Assembly: GCA_002711845.1 (NCBI GenBank)
Contig: PASF01000002.1
Coordinates: 348,224-412,223 of the forward strand
Direction of reading: 5' to 3'
DNA: 64,000 nt
DNA from: Gammaproteobacteria bacterium
Lineage (GTDB): Bacteria > Pseudomonadota > Gammaproteobacteria > Pseudomonadales > Pseudohongiellaceae
Each line of letters starts with the position of its first letter. The first letter of the stretch is position 1. Both the position numbers and the translations under genes were made by a program. Under the pieces are notes generated by a model. The model made no database searches. It saw only the letters and a list, made by a program, of their open reading frames with translations, and was not told the DNA's origin. Positions 55,462-64,000 of this stretch are shown here, one piece after another.

Positions 55462-55520
55462 TTCCGCTCAAGGCTGTCTGATTCCGCTCAAGGCTGTCTG
55501 ATTCCGCTCAAGGCTGTCTG
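55441..55520. repeat. Four perfect tandem 20-bp copies of the lipA 3' end
   Basis: Unit attccgctcaaggctgtctg, four times without mismatch, followed by a degenerate partial copy (55521-55534). The lipA stop TGA straddles the first unit boundary, so the duplicates lie in untranslated DNA and cannot change the protein. Confidence 0.97.
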
Positions 55521-55536
55521 ACCCGCTCAAGCTGCT

Positions 55537-56625
55537 TCACTGATCCACCACGATCCTGTTGCGGCCGTTTTCCTTGGCAATATAGAGCGCTTCATCGGCG
55601 CGCTTCAGGGTGGTTTCAATACGTTCATCAGCCTGGTAAATGGCCACGCCCTGGGACACCGTCACCTGCTCGCCGTCCGGCAGTTCGGGAAAGCGCAGAT
55701 TGGCGACACATTCCCGAATACGCTCCGCCGTTCGTTGGGCAGCGTCCAGTGTCGATTCGGGCAGTATGACAATGAATTCCTCGCCGCCGAACCGGCCCAG
55801 AAAGTCGCCCTGTCGCATGATGTTGCGCAATTCATTGCTGATGCGGCACAGAATGGCATCGCCGGCGTCGTGCCCCCAGGTATCATTGATGCGCTTAAAG
55901 TGATCGACATCGAGCATGCTCACACACAGTTCATGATCATCGGCAGAACGTCGTTCCACGCGGGCGACCTCCTGGGACAGTTGATCCATCAGTGAGCGCC
56001 GGTTGGGCAGTTGAGTGAGCGGGTCACGCGCCGCCAGTTCTGCCAGTTGGGTGTTCTTGTCTCTCAACTTGTTGCGAATGCTGGATATGTAGCTGCCCAG
56101 GTAGGCAACGGTGAGCAGCACCGAGGCATACGTGAACACGATGATGATTTCAATACGCCAATCCATGCGCTCAGGTGCGAACTGATGCAGGGCCGCCAAC
56201 AGTGCCAGGTAACTGGTCAGAATAAAGGCCCCCACTGACAGCATGCCGCGGCGCGTCAGAACGAATGAGCCAAACATCATGCCGCTGATCGCAGTCAGCA
56301 GAAAAGCGGTCCGTGCTTGCGGGTCGGCAACAAAAAACATCAGATACACTGCCGGCCAGATGGGGGCAACAATCTGTGCCGCTGTCATGCTGGGATCTTT
56401 AAAGCGCATATTGAGATTGGTTTTGATCAGCAGGGCAAAACCAATATTGATGCTCGACACAAGGCAGAAATAAATGGCGACTGGCATGCCCGGCACCATG
56501 CCGAACAGGTAAAGTCCGCCGATGACCAGCCAGGTACTGAACTGGGCACCCAGGCCCCAGGTCATCCGTTGCAGACGCAAATGCTGGATTTTGGTGGTTG
56601 AATCAACTGTTTCCTGTTGAGACAT
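55537..56625 (-). CDS. Membrane-bound diguanylate cyclase
   Basis: 362 residues from the ATG at 56625; the frame runs 29 codons further but GAGG lies just before this ATG. Six hydrophobic segments (residues ~22-170) form the sensor, then a GGDEF domain: ARDPLTQLPNRRSLMDQL and active GGEEF in GRFGGEEFIVILP. An RxxD inhibitory site (RQGD) stands five residues before GGEEF, so product inhibition is expected. It makes cyclic-di-GMP. It is convergent with lipA. Confidence 0.9.
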   Translation of the reverse strand: MSQQETVDSTTKIQHLRLQRMTWGLGAQFSTWLVIGGLYLFGMVPGMPVAIYFCLVSSINIGFALLIKTNLNMRFKDPSMTAAQIVAPIWPAVYLMFFVADPQARTAFLLTAISGMMFGSFVLTRRGMLSVGAFILTSYLALLAALHQFAPERMDWRIEIIIVFTYASVLLTVAYLGSYISSIRNKLRDKNTQLAELAARDPLTQLPNRRSLMDQLSQEVARVERRSADDHELCVSMLDVDHFKRINDTWGHDAGDAILCRISNELRNIMRQGDFLGRFGGEEFIVILPESTLDAAQRTAERIRECVANLRFPELPDGEQVTVSQGVAIYQADERIETTLKRADEALYIAKENGRNRIVVDQ

Positions 56626-56812
56626 TGCATCCTCGTGCTTTTTATACCGACATTCTATATCGGACTGTTTTGTTATTATATTGGGGCGGTATAGTGTCTT
56701 GGTCGCAATCATATTTCAAGTGGCAGCGCGTGAAGGCGCATGGCGTCAACCATCAAGATCAGGCTAATATTGAATGCGTTCATTGTTTATCGTCCGGAGA
56801 CAGGAATAGTTT

Positions 56813-57706
56813 ATGTCCATGACCATGTCATCGCCCAGGCTGCGGTCCACACTGGGAATCGCCGCGTTGGCCCTGCTGCTGGCTTCAGTGCCCGCGTGTT
56901 CTGTCGCCGCCCGAATCGACTATGGCACGGTTGACGCCAATATTGCTTTTGGTGAGCTCGACGCGTTACCGGCCCGTGCGCCCGATGCCCGCATTGCCTA
57001 TGGCGCTGATGCCCTGCAGTTTGGTTTGCTGTGGCAGCCGTCAGGCCGCATCGATGGCGTGCCGGCTGATAGCCGGCCGCCGGTAGTGGTGCTGATTCAT
57101 GGTGGCTGCTGGCTCAATGCCTATGACATCAACCATACGTTTGCCCTGAGCACAGCGCTGGCACAGGCCGGTTATGCCGTCTGGTCGCTGGAATACCGAC
57201 GCACTGGCGATGCCGGCGGCGGCTGGCCAGGCACGTTCGACGATATTCTGGGTGGCATCCGTCATCTTCCCAGCCTGCGCGATCACGGACTGGATACAGA
57301 CAGGTTCGTCATTGCCGGACACTCAGCTGGCGGCCACCTGGCGTTGCTGGCCGGCCGCGAAACGCCGGCTGCGTCGGCGGTGCTGGGACTGGCTGCCATC
57401 AGTGACCTCAACGCCTATGCCGCCGGCAGCAACAGTTGTGAAACAGCGACCCCAATGTTCATGGGCGGTACGCCGCAGGAGCGGCCCGATGCCTACCAGG
57501 CCGCCAATCCGAGCATGCACCAGGCTCACACCAACACGGTGCTGCTCCACGGTGCCGCTGACACGCTGGTCCCGGTGAACCAGGCATTGATGGCGGGTGC
57601 GCGTACGCTGTATGTCGAAGGTGGTGGTCATTTCGACTGGGTACACCCTGGCACCCGCAGCTTCAGGGTTCTGTTATCAACATTGCAAAGTGTGTTGCCG
57701 CCATGA
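56813..57706 (+). CDS. Exported alpha/beta hydrolase, kynurenine formamidase-like
   Basis: 297 residues. The N-terminus looks like a signal peptide (STLGIAALALLLASVPACSVA); the Cys after it is not in a clean lipobox. Oxyanion motif IHGGCW and nucleophile elbow AGHSAGGHLAL, with a late Asp (GAADTLVP) and His (GGGHFDW), complete the triad. The HGGxW fold and the overlap by four bases with kynureninase suggest a formylkynurenine formamidase of the alpha/beta type. An extracytoplasmic location would be unusual for this step. Confidence 0.75.
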   Translation: MSMTMSSPRLRSTLGIAALALLLASVPACSVAARIDYGTVDANIAFGELDALPARAPDARIAYGADALQFGLLWQPSGRIDGVPADSRPPVVVLIHGGCWLNAYDINHTFALSTALAQAGYAVWSLEYRRTGDAGGGWPGTFDDILGGIRHLPSLRDHGLDTDRFVIAGHSAGGHLALLAGRETPAASAVLGLAAISDLNAYAAGSNSCETATPMFMGGTPQERPDAYQAANPSMHQAHTNTVLLHGAADTLVPVNQALMAGARTLYVEGGGHFDWVHPGTRSFRVLLSTLQSVLPP

Positions 57707-58983
57707 GCGGGCACGAGGATTTCGACGGGCAGGTTATGGGTGATAAAACTTACCAACAGGCGTTGGTGCTGATGGACCAGCAGGATCCATTGGCTGAAAA
57801 AACGGCAGCATTCGAGGTCCCGCGCGACTTGGTGTATCTCGACGGCAATTCGCTGGGTTGTCTGCCGCTGGCGGCGAAACAGCGGGCCCGCGAGGTGGTC
57901 GAACAGCAATGGGGTCAGGACCTGATCAAAAGCTGGAACCTGCATCAGTGGATTGATTTGCCGGTCAGTGCGGGTGAAAAAATTGCCCGGTTGATCGGTG
58001 CCGCGCCAGGTCAGACGATTTGTTGTGACTCGGTCTCCGTCAATCTTTTTAAACTGTTGAGCGCCGCACTGGCAATGCAGACCGGCCGGCATGTCGTGGT
58101 CTCCCAACAGGGCAACTTCCCGACTGACCTGTACATGGTGCAGGGCCTGGTCAGGCAGTTGGGTGGTGATCGCTGCTGTCTGCAACGGGTAGACGACGAT
58201 GATATTGGCAGTGCATTGACAGATGATGTCGCGGTGCTACTGCTGTCCCACGTCAATTTCCGCAGCGGCGCCCTGTATGATATGCAGGCTATTACAGCGC
58301 AGGCGCAGGCCAGGGGCATTCTGGTGATCTGGGACCTGGCGCACAGTGCCGGGGTTTTGCCCGTGCAGCTTGATGCCTGCAATGTCGATTTTGCCGTGGG
58401 GTGCGGATACAAATACCTCAATGGCGGTCCGGGCGCACCGGCATTCCTGTATGTGGCCAGTCGCCATCAGTCGCAGGCCCGGCAGCCACTGAGTGGTTGG
58501 ATGGGGCATCTGGCGCCATTTGATTTTGACCATGACTATGAACCTGCGCCCGGCGTGGCCGGCTTTTTGTCAGGGACACCACCGGTGATATCCATGAGCA
58601 TACTGGATGCGGCGCTGGACGTGTTTGCAGATGTGGATATCCGGCAGCTGCGGCGCAAATCGCTGGCACTGGCAGGGGTGTTCCTGCAGGCAGTAGAGCA
58701 GTCGCCGCGACTGTCCGGTCTGTGCTTGCTGTCGCCTGCCGATGAGGCACAGCGTGGCGCCCAGCTGGCCTATCGACATCCGCACGCGTTTGCCATTTGT
58801 CAGGCCTTGATCGCCCATGGGGTCATTGCGGATTTTCGTGCACCGGATATCCTGCGCGTCGGTTTCAGTCCGTTGTATCTTCGGTTTGCCGATGTGGGGC
58901 GCAGCGTCGAGGTCCTGACGAGGATCATGCAGGAGGATTTGTGGCGTGACCCTGCTTACGCGGTGAGACATAAAGTCACCTGA
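57703..58983 (+). CDS. kynU: Kynureninase
   Basis: 426 residues. LVYLDGNSLGCLP opens the fold, QQGNFPTDLYMVQG holds PLP contacts, and WDLAHSAGVLPV is followed by the PLP lysine in VGCGYKYLNGGPGAPAF. It splits kynurenine to anthranilate and alanine. Its ATG overlaps the stop of the hydrolase gene. With trpE in the same window, anthranilate is both made and recovered here; no tryptophan 2,3-dioxygenase gene is present. Confidence 0.95.
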   Translation: MSGHEDFDGQVMGDKTYQQALVLMDQQDPLAEKTAAFEVPRDLVYLDGNSLGCLPLAAKQRAREVVEQQWGQDLIKSWNLHQWIDLPVSAGEKIARLIGAAPGQTICCDSVSVNLFKLLSAALAMQTGRHVVVSQQGNFPTDLYMVQGLVRQLGGDRCCLQRVDDDDIGSALTDDVAVLLLSHVNFRSGALYDMQAITAQAQARGILVIWDLAHSAGVLPVQLDACNVDFAVGCGYKYLNGGPGAPAFLYVASRHQSQARQPLSGWMGHLAPFDFDHDYEPAPGVAGFLSGTPPVISMSILDAALDVFADVDIRQLRRKSLALAGVFLQAVEQSPRLSGLCLLSPADEAQRGAQLAYRHPHAFAICQALIAHGVIADFRAPDILRVGFSPLYLRFADVGRSVEVLTRIMQEDLWRDPAYAVRHKVT

Positions 58984-58985
58984 GT

Positions 58986-59747
58986 TCAGCCCGGTTTGAC
59001 AGCCAGGCGGCGCCGATACTTGCGGCTCAGCCTGGCAATAGCGATACCACCAATGACACCCGGGGCCACCCAGAATACAACGCCGAGGCCGGCGAAGCTG
59101 CCGCTGTCGAGCAGAGGGGTGAGGAGGCTGGCGGCACCCACCACAAAAAAGGCCGTGTAGGCGCCTATGCCCGAGGCGATCAGGGCGCCCAGATGCTCCA
59201 CCCACCATTCACGCGGATGTGCCAGCTCGGCTTTGAAACTGTAATGCAGAAAGCCGGCCGCTATCCAGGTCTCCAACGTACCAAAAATCAGCATCAGGAT
59301 ATCATCACGGAGAGCGCCCAATACCAGTAAGGTCAGGCCGGCACACAGCAGCGCCAGACACAGGGCGACATGCACCGGTTTGCGCAGAATGCTGCGGTCC
59401 TCCCTGTGTTGTATGACCAGCCAGCCGTGGCGCGTGGTTGCCAACACCAGGATGCTGAGCGAGAGCAGGAATGTTGCGGTGGATCGGATGCTGGCGCTGA
59501 TGGCGGGCATGGCCTCTGGTGTGATTGTCGCGGCGACAGGATGCGCGGCCAGTGGGCGCCACAAATCCAGGCAGGCCATCAGTACCCCAGACCAGCCGAC
59601 GCTATACATGATAATGGCAAAGATGCGGCCGAAGCGTTTGTGATTTAACGCACCCTTTTTACTGATAACCGGTACCCAGAAAATAACCAGGGCAATGATG
59701 CCTGCAACAATATGCAAATACAGTGTGGATTGATGAAGCCAGATCAT
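58986..59747 (-). CDS. Polytopic membrane protein of unknown function
   Basis: 253 residues from the ATG at 59747 (GAGG ahead); the frame extends upstream without support. About seven membrane helices, first with a His in YLHIVAGIIALVIFWVP; the loop SKKGALNHKRFGRIF and later His residues are reminiscent of DUF2306-like haem- or quinone-linked membrane proteins, but I do not recognise it with confidence. Convergent with kynU (2 bp between stops), divergent from the response regulator. Confidence 0.6.
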   Translation of the reverse strand: MIWLHQSTLYLHIVAGIIALVIFWVPVISKKGALNHKRFGRIFAIIMYSVGWSGVLMACLDLWRPLAAHPVAATITPEAMPAISASIRSTATFLLSLSILVLATTRHGWLVIQHREDRSILRKPVHVALCLALLCAGLTLLVLGALRDDILMLIFGTLETWIAAGFLHYSFKAELAHPREWWVEHLGALIASGIGAYTAFFVVGAASLLTPLLDSGSFAGLGVVFWVAPGVIGGIAIARLSRKYRRRLAVKPG

Positions 59748-59921
59748 GGTGTGGACCTCGTATTGACAGTGTCTAACCTGGGTGAGATGTTGCGTCCTTC
59801 GGGTCAGTCGGCATAGTGCCAAAAGCCACATTGATTCGGGTGACTTATGACCTAGTGAAGGAAATTGCTGCTATGGCATACTGTTACAAAGACTGCTTGC
59901 CATTCACTGCCGGAGCCGGGG

Positions 59922-60566
59922 ATGAAAATACGTGTCATGTTGGCAGAAGACCAGAACCTCGTGCGGCTGGGCATCTGCAGTCTGCTCGAGCTCAGCGAGG
60001 ACATTGAGGTGGTCGGCCAGGTAGAAGACGGCAGTCAGGTGGTCGCTGGTATTGCCCGCTTCCAACCGGATGTTCTGTTGATTGACATTCGTATGCCCAG
60101 AATGACCGGCATCGATGCACTGCACGCCATGCGTGAGGCAGACTGCATGGTGCCCAGCATCATCCTGACCACGTTTGACGACAGTCAGCTGGTGATGAAA
60201 GGTATTGCCGCCGGCGCCCGGGGGTATCTGCTCAAGGATGTGTCGCTGGAAAGCCTGGTCAGCGCCATTGAGACGGTTCATGCCGGCGGAACGCTGATGC
60301 AGCCGGCGCTCACGGAAAGAATTCTCAAGGGGCTGTCGACCATGGAGCCCAGATTTGATGATTCGGCTGCGGTGGACACGCTGAGTGACAAGGAAATTGA
60401 AGTGCTGCGCCTGATGGCCGGCGGTTTCAGCAATCGTGAAATTTCCAACACCATTCACAAATCTGAAGGCACCATCAAGAACCAGGTGTCTTCCATTCTG
60501 GAAAAGCTGGGTGTGCGTGACCGGACGCAGGCCGTCCTGAGGGCAATCAATTTGGGCCTGCTGTGA
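59922..60566 (+). CDS. NarL/FixJ-family response regulator
   Basis: 214 residues from the ATG at 59922; an earlier in-frame start has no support. Receiver domain with Asp in VLLIDIRMPRMTG (residue ~54), the acidic pair in AEDQN, conserved Thr in LTTFDD and Lys in LLKDVS, then a LuxR-type HTH (LSDKEIEVLRLMAGGFSNREI, TIKNQVSSILEKLGVRDRT). No sensor kinase gene is beside it, so the input is unknown. Convergent with the photolyase gene. Confidence 0.92.
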   Translation: MKIRVMLAEDQNLVRLGICSLLELSEDIEVVGQVEDGSQVVAGIARFQPDVLLIDIRMPRMTGIDALHAMREADCMVPSIILTTFDDSQLVMKGIAAGARGYLLKDVSLESLVSAIETVHAGGTLMQPALTERILKGLSTMEPRFDDSAAVDTLSDKEIEVLRLMAGGFSNREISNTIHKSEGTIKNQVSSILEKLGVRDRTQAVLRAINLGLL

Positions 60567-60590
60567 GGGAGTTGGTCATGCGGGTGCAGG

Positions 60591-62057
60591 TCAGGGCAAT
60601 GACTTGAACGCGGCCAGGGCAGCCTCACGCGACTTTTTCAGGTCAACAACCGGGTTCGGGTAGTTCTCGTCAAGTCGCACGCCGGCGCTGCGCAGTACAT
60701 CGGCGGGTGCCTCAAACGGGGCGTGGATGTGTTTGTCGGGCAGGTCGGCCAGTTCCGGCAGGTATCGCCTCAGGTAGTCGCCCTCCTTGTCGAACTTGCG
60801 ACTTTGCAGCACCGGGTTGAAAACCCGGAAGTAGGGCGCGGCATCAGCGCCGCAACCGGCAATCCATTGCCAGCTGGCGCTGTTGTTGGGCAGGTCGGCA
60901 TCCACCAGGCAATCCCAGAACCAGTCTTCACCGGCATGCCAGTGCAGCAGCAGGTTCTTGACCAGGTAGGAGCCGACCACCATGCGCACACGGTTGTGCA
61001 TATAGCCGGTTTGCCAGAGTTCACGCATGCCCGCGTCCACCAGCGGCATGCCGGTGGTGCCTTGTTGCCAGGCCTGCAAGCGGTCAGCACTTTGTTCCCA
61101 GGGGAAGTTGTTGAAGCGTTTCTGGATCGCTTTGCGAGGCAGTTCCGGGTTGTGGTAGAGCAATGAGTAGGAAAATTCGCGCCAGCCGATTTCCGACAGG
61201 AAATTGTCCAGGTCATTCTCCAGGCCGCCGGCTGCACCTGCCGATTGCGCTTCGTGCCACACCTGGCGAGGCGAAATTTCGCCAAAATGCAGATAGGGCG
61301 ACAGACGTGAGACCTTGGCCTGGGCGGGGAAGTTACGTCCGTCCTTGTAACCTTTCAGGCCGGTGTCCAGAAACTGTTGCAGCCGGTTCCATGCCGCTTT
61401 TTCGCCGATCTCCCAGATCTGTGCCATGGTTTTGTCCCAGGGCAGGGTGGGCAGCAGCCCGAGACTGCCAATGCCGCCCTGGCCCGTCTGGTCCCGGAGC
61501 CAGCTATCGTCACTCACGGACGTCGCATCGACCACCGTTTGCTTGAGCTTGCCTGGCGCCGGGAGCGGCTGCGCCGGCGGCTCCGCCTTCAGGCAGCCGC
61601 GGCGATAAAAAGGCGTGAATACCCGATAGGGCGTCTGATCATCCTTAAGGATGCGCCAGGGCTCCCACAAGAGTGAGCCGTTGCTGCTATAGACCACGGT
61701 GCCGTTGTCATTGAGTTGCTTTTTGAGCGTGCTGTCACGGTTGATGCGCCAGGGTTCGTAGCATCGGTTCCAGTAGACGTCATCAACCTTTAGCGCCTTC
61801 ACCAGCCTCGGTATCAGGCTCAGGGGGTCGCCCTGCAGAACCAGCAATTTGCCATCCAACGCTGCCGACAGGGCGCTCAGCGAATGGTGCAGCCACCAGC
61901 GGCTGGCACCCCCCATGGCCCATTCGCCGCTATTACTGTCATCGAGAATATAGACGGGTATGACGACGCCATTGTTGCAGGCATCATAGAGCGCGGGGTT
62001 ATCGGCGAGACGCAGGTCCTGCCGGAGCCAGACGAGGTTGGTGCGAGGTGCTGAAAT
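60591..62057 (-). CDS. phrB: Deoxyribodipyrimidine photolyase (probable ATT start)
   Basis: 488 residues if initiated at ATT (62055-62057), with GGGAG 8 nt upstream. The first ATG (61916) would remove 47 residues that plainly belong to the alpha/beta domain (RTNLVWLRQDLRLADNPAL, VVIPVYILDD). The C-terminal FAD domain has SRLSPYLHFGEISPRQVW, WREFSYSLLYHNP and WQWIAGCGADAAPYFRVFNP. It repairs cyclobutane pyrimidine dimers using blue light. No ATG, GTG or TTG in frame lies upstream at a suitable distance. Confidence 0.9.
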   Translation of the reverse strand: MSAPRTNLVWLRQDLRLADNPALYDACNNGVVIPVYILDDSNSGEWAMGGASRWWLHHSLSALSAALDGKLLVLQGDPLSLIPRLVKALKVDDVYWNRCYEPWRINRDSTLKKQLNDNGTVVYSSNGSLLWEPWRILKDDQTPYRVFTPFYRRGCLKAEPPAQPLPAPGKLKQTVVDATSVSDDSWLRDQTGQGGIGSLGLLPTLPWDKTMAQIWEIGEKAAWNRLQQFLDTGLKGYKDGRNFPAQAKVSRLSPYLHFGEISPRQVWHEAQSAGAAGGLENDLDNFLSEIGWREFSYSLLYHNPELPRKAIQKRFNNFPWEQSADRLQAWQQGTTGMPLVDAGMRELWQTGYMHNRVRMVVGSYLVKNLLLHWHAGEDWFWDCLVDADLPNNSASWQWIAGCGADAAPYFRVFNPVLQSRKFDKEGDYLRRYLPELADLPDKHIHAPFEAPADVLRSAGVRLDENYPNPVVDLKKSREAALAAFKSLP

Positions 62058-62213
62058 AGTCGTGTCTCCCGAGTGAAGGCGAATTGTCAGTGGTACGCTG
62101 ACTCACCCGGCAAGGATCATCTGCCAGTTAACAAATCATGGCCTTAATCTGTTATCTTGCGATTGATCAAGGGTTTGGTGATTTAGTGCCGGATCGGCAG
62201 CCGGAGGACATTG

Positions 62214-63047
62214 ATGACAGCTGAAGGTGGCAGGGGCTCGGTGCGACAGCGTTTTTACCACCAGCTCTATGCCGGTGCCTGGACGGGGGAAGGCATGTCG
62301 CCGGTGAACCGGCTGGTGTGCCTGCTGGTCGTCATCGCCGCGACAGTGGCAGTGCTGGACACCGAAGTCACACTGCGAAACCGTTTCGGGGACGTGTTTT
62401 TCGGCATCGAACTGGTGCTGTTTGGGTTCTTCACCCTGGAGTATGTTGCGCGTGTCTACGCGGCAGGTGAGGACCCGCGCTATCAGGGAATCGCTGGCCG
62501 CCTGAAATATATGGTCAGTTTTTGGGCTCTGGTAGACTTACTGGCGATAATACCGTTCCTGGTGACGCTGGGCGCCAATGACGCATTTGTCTTGCGTCTG
62601 ATGCGCCTGCTCAGGTTGATGCGGCTGGCGAGACTGGGCCGTTTCAGCGATGCCATGGATGCAGTGGTGTCTGCGGTCGGAGAGCGACGTTATGAATTGA
62701 TGCTGAGCCTGCTGGCGGCGATTTTTCTGCTGGTCGGCTCTTCATCCATGCTGTATCTGGTAGAGGCCGAGGCACAGCCGGAGGCATTTGGCAGCATTCC
62801 CAGGGCGTTATGGTGGAGCATCGCGACGCTGACCACGGTCGGATACGGTGACGTGACGCCAATCACGGTACTGGGCAAGTTGTTCGCAGGTGTCACAGCC
62901 ATTGCGGGTATCGGCCTGATCGCCATGCCGACGGGTGTCTTGGCGGCAGCGTTCAGCGACGCCCTGCAACGCAAACGTAACGGGTCCCGGCGCAGCAATC
63001 GTGCAGCAGCGGATCCCGGTGATAGAGAAGAGAAACAAAATGACTAG
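62214..63047 (+). CDS. Voltage-gated potassium channel-like ion transporter
   Basis: 277 residues from the ATG at 62214, with GGAGG 6 nt upstream. Six membrane segments; S4 is the Arg ladder LRLMRLLRLMRLARLGRF; the pore loop has ATLTTVGYGDVTP, the K+ selectivity filter TVGYGD. It matches KvAP/Kch-like single-repeat channels. The cytoplasmic tail is basic (QRKRNGSRRSNRAA). It overlaps the radical SAM gene by 8 bases. Confidence 0.92.
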   Translation: MTAEGGRGSVRQRFYHQLYAGAWTGEGMSPVNRLVCLLVVIAATVAVLDTEVTLRNRFGDVFFGIELVLFGFFTLEYVARVYAAGEDPRYQGIAGRLKYMVSFWALVDLLAIIPFLVTLGANDAFVLRLMRLLRLMRLARLGRFSDAMDAVVSAVGERRYELMLSLLAAIFLLVGSSSMLYLVEAEAQPEAFGSIPRALWWSIATLTTVGYGDVTPITVLGKLFAGVTAIAGIGLIAMPTGVLAAAFSDALQRKRNGSRRSNRAAADPGDREEKQND

Positions 63048-64000
63048 TTCTGCCCGGCAACAGACACGCACTGACAACGCCAGCATTCCGGTGGTCAATA
63101 TTGTGTCCCCACGACACGTGGATAGCTGGACACATACGCGCGGCGGCGACCCTCGCGGTTACATCGATGGGACTCAGTTGCGCGAACTGTGGATACATAC
63201 CGGCACAGCCTGCAACCTGGCGTGCCCGTTCTGTCTGGAGGGCTCCAGGCCCGGTGATACCCGGATCCCTGCGATGTCACTGGCGGATCTCAAGCCCTTT
63301 ATCCATGAAGCCGAAGACATGGGTGTCGAGCAGTTTTCCTTTACCGGCGGCGAACCCTTTGTCATACGCGATTTTGTCAATATCCTCGACTATGCCAGTC
63401 GCCACAAACCCTGTTTTGTGCTGACCAATGGCACGCGGGTGCTGATGCAGCGTGCCCGTCAGATTCTGCCCTTGCTGGACAACCCGTTCCCGGTCAGCTT
63501 TCGGATCAGCCTGGACTACCCTGATGCTGCGCGCCATGATGCGGGCCGGGGTGAGGGTAGTTTCGCCGAATCCCTGCAGAGCATTCGCTGGTTGCATGAG
63601 CAGGGATTCAAGGTGTCGGTGGCACGACAGATGCAGGTCGATGAAGACAGTGAATTGATCGAAGCCCAGTACCGTGCCGTTTTCCGTCAACATGCTATTC
63701 CGCATGCAGTCGCCTTCACGGCTTTTCCGGATTTTGGGTTACCTGGCACTGAAGATGGCACCCCGGAGGTGACCGAGGCATGTATGGAAAAATACCCGAC
63801 TGCACAGAGTCGTGAGCATTTCATGTGTACGCACACCCGGATGCTGGTCAATACCGATCGGGGCGTGCGGGTGTATGCCTGCACACTGGTGGATGACGAC
63901 CCTGACTATGATCTGGGAGGCACCCTGGCAGAGAGCATGAAGACACGTATCATGCTTCGTCATCATCGCTGTTTCAGCTGCTACAGGTTCGGCGCCAGTT
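63040..64000 (+). CDS. Radical SAM protein (3' end beyond the window)
   Basis: 320 codons are visible, from the ATG at 63040, overlapping the channel stop; the reading frame stays open to the window edge. The 4Fe-4S motif is CNLACPFC in LWIHTGTACNLACPFCLEG, followed by the SAM-binding FSFTGGEPFV. Later Cys residues (EHFMCTH, VYACTL, HHRCFSCYRF) suggest a C-terminal auxiliary cluster (SPASM-like). The reaction is unknown; the class includes peptide and cofactor modifiers. Confidence 0.85.
   Translation, partial: MTSSARQQTRTDNASIPVVNIVSPRHVDSWTHTRGGDPRGYIDGTQLRELWIHTGTACNLACPFCLEGSRPGDTRIPAMSLADLKPFIHEAEDMGVEQFSFTGGEPFVIRDFVNILDYASRHKPCFVLTNGTRVLMQRARQILPLLDNPFPVSFRISLDYPDAARHDAGRGEGSFAESLQSIRWLHEQGFKVSVARQMQVDEDSELIEAQYRAVFRQHAIPHAVAFTAFPDFGLPGTEDGTPEVTEACMEKYPTAQSREHFMCTHTRMLVNTDRGVRVYACTLVDDDPDYDLGGTLAESMKTRIMLRHHRCFSCYRFGAS

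Noticed and set aside
55441-55520. Direct repeats as a CRISPR array
   Set aside because: Units are contiguous without spacers, and there are no cas genes.

Overview
The window reads as chromosomal DNA of a gammaproteobacterium, probably marine or otherwise free-living. The evidence is gene order and content: the rpsU–yqeY–dnaG–rpoD operon divergent from tsaD, the lptD–surA–pdxA–rsmA–apaG–apaH operon, amgK–murU cell-wall recycling, a large TonB-dependent receptor, a spinster-type MFS carrier and a class III aminotransferase. Most genes are GC-rich (roughly 55-60 % by eye). No insertion sequence, prophage, integrase or CRISPR array was seen. Genus-level placement is not possible from the sequence alone.

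Layout. 1-3.5 kb: end of a glycine betaine/choline-type ABC importer (ATPase 3' end, then a fused binding protein–permease), a medium-chain oxidoreductase and a VOC protein. 3.5-5.5 kb: an unannotated 45-residue six-cysteine protein resembling desulforedoxin, divergent from an HMA–SafE/TauE fusion membrane protein, then dgkA. 5.5-13.2 kb: a LysR regulator, a LuxR-type HTH protein, a degraded gene remnant, an RND efflux pair and an MFS carrier. 13.5-18.3 kb: a DUF5916-like outer-membrane protein, then transglutaminase, GST and RsuA-family pseudouridine synthase. 18.3-23.0 kb: a TPR protein, a GABA-type aminotransferase and a secreted phosphoesterase, bracketed by tRNA-Ile2 and a decayed second copy of it with shared flanks. 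23.1-30 kb: cytochrome c, a PHP-type secreted metallohydrolase, a sodium:alanine-type symporter and a TonB receptor. 30-43 kb: housekeeping (rpoD, dnaG, yqeY, rpsU, tsaD, folB, folK, a permease, folM-like, cca, apaH, apaG, rsmA, pdxA). 43.7-56.6 kb: surA, lptD, amgK, murU, rpe, trpE, acyl-CoA dehydrogenase, a DMT carrier, lipA and a diguanylate cyclase. 56.8-64 kb: an exported alpha/beta hydrolase coupled to kynureninase, a membrane protein, an orphan response regulator, photolyase, a voltage-gated K+-channel-like protein and a radical SAM protein cut by the window end.

Themes. (1) Three minus-strand promoter regions (before dgkA, before the secreted phosphoesterase, before the PHP hydrolase) carry 11-bp-spaced GTCA-type repeats like a PhoB box, two of them inside a shared ~45-nt block. 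This suggests a local phosphate-starvation set. (2) The 3' ends of rpoD and lipA carry tandem ~20-bp duplications that include the stop codon. (3) Two large nested inverted repeats with a common ~33-nt core follow trpE and precede lipA. (4) A tRNA-Ile2 locus appears duplicated and decayed. (5) The photolyase appears to start at a non-canonical ATT codon. Functions are assigned by reading motifs from memory of families; no database search was possible.
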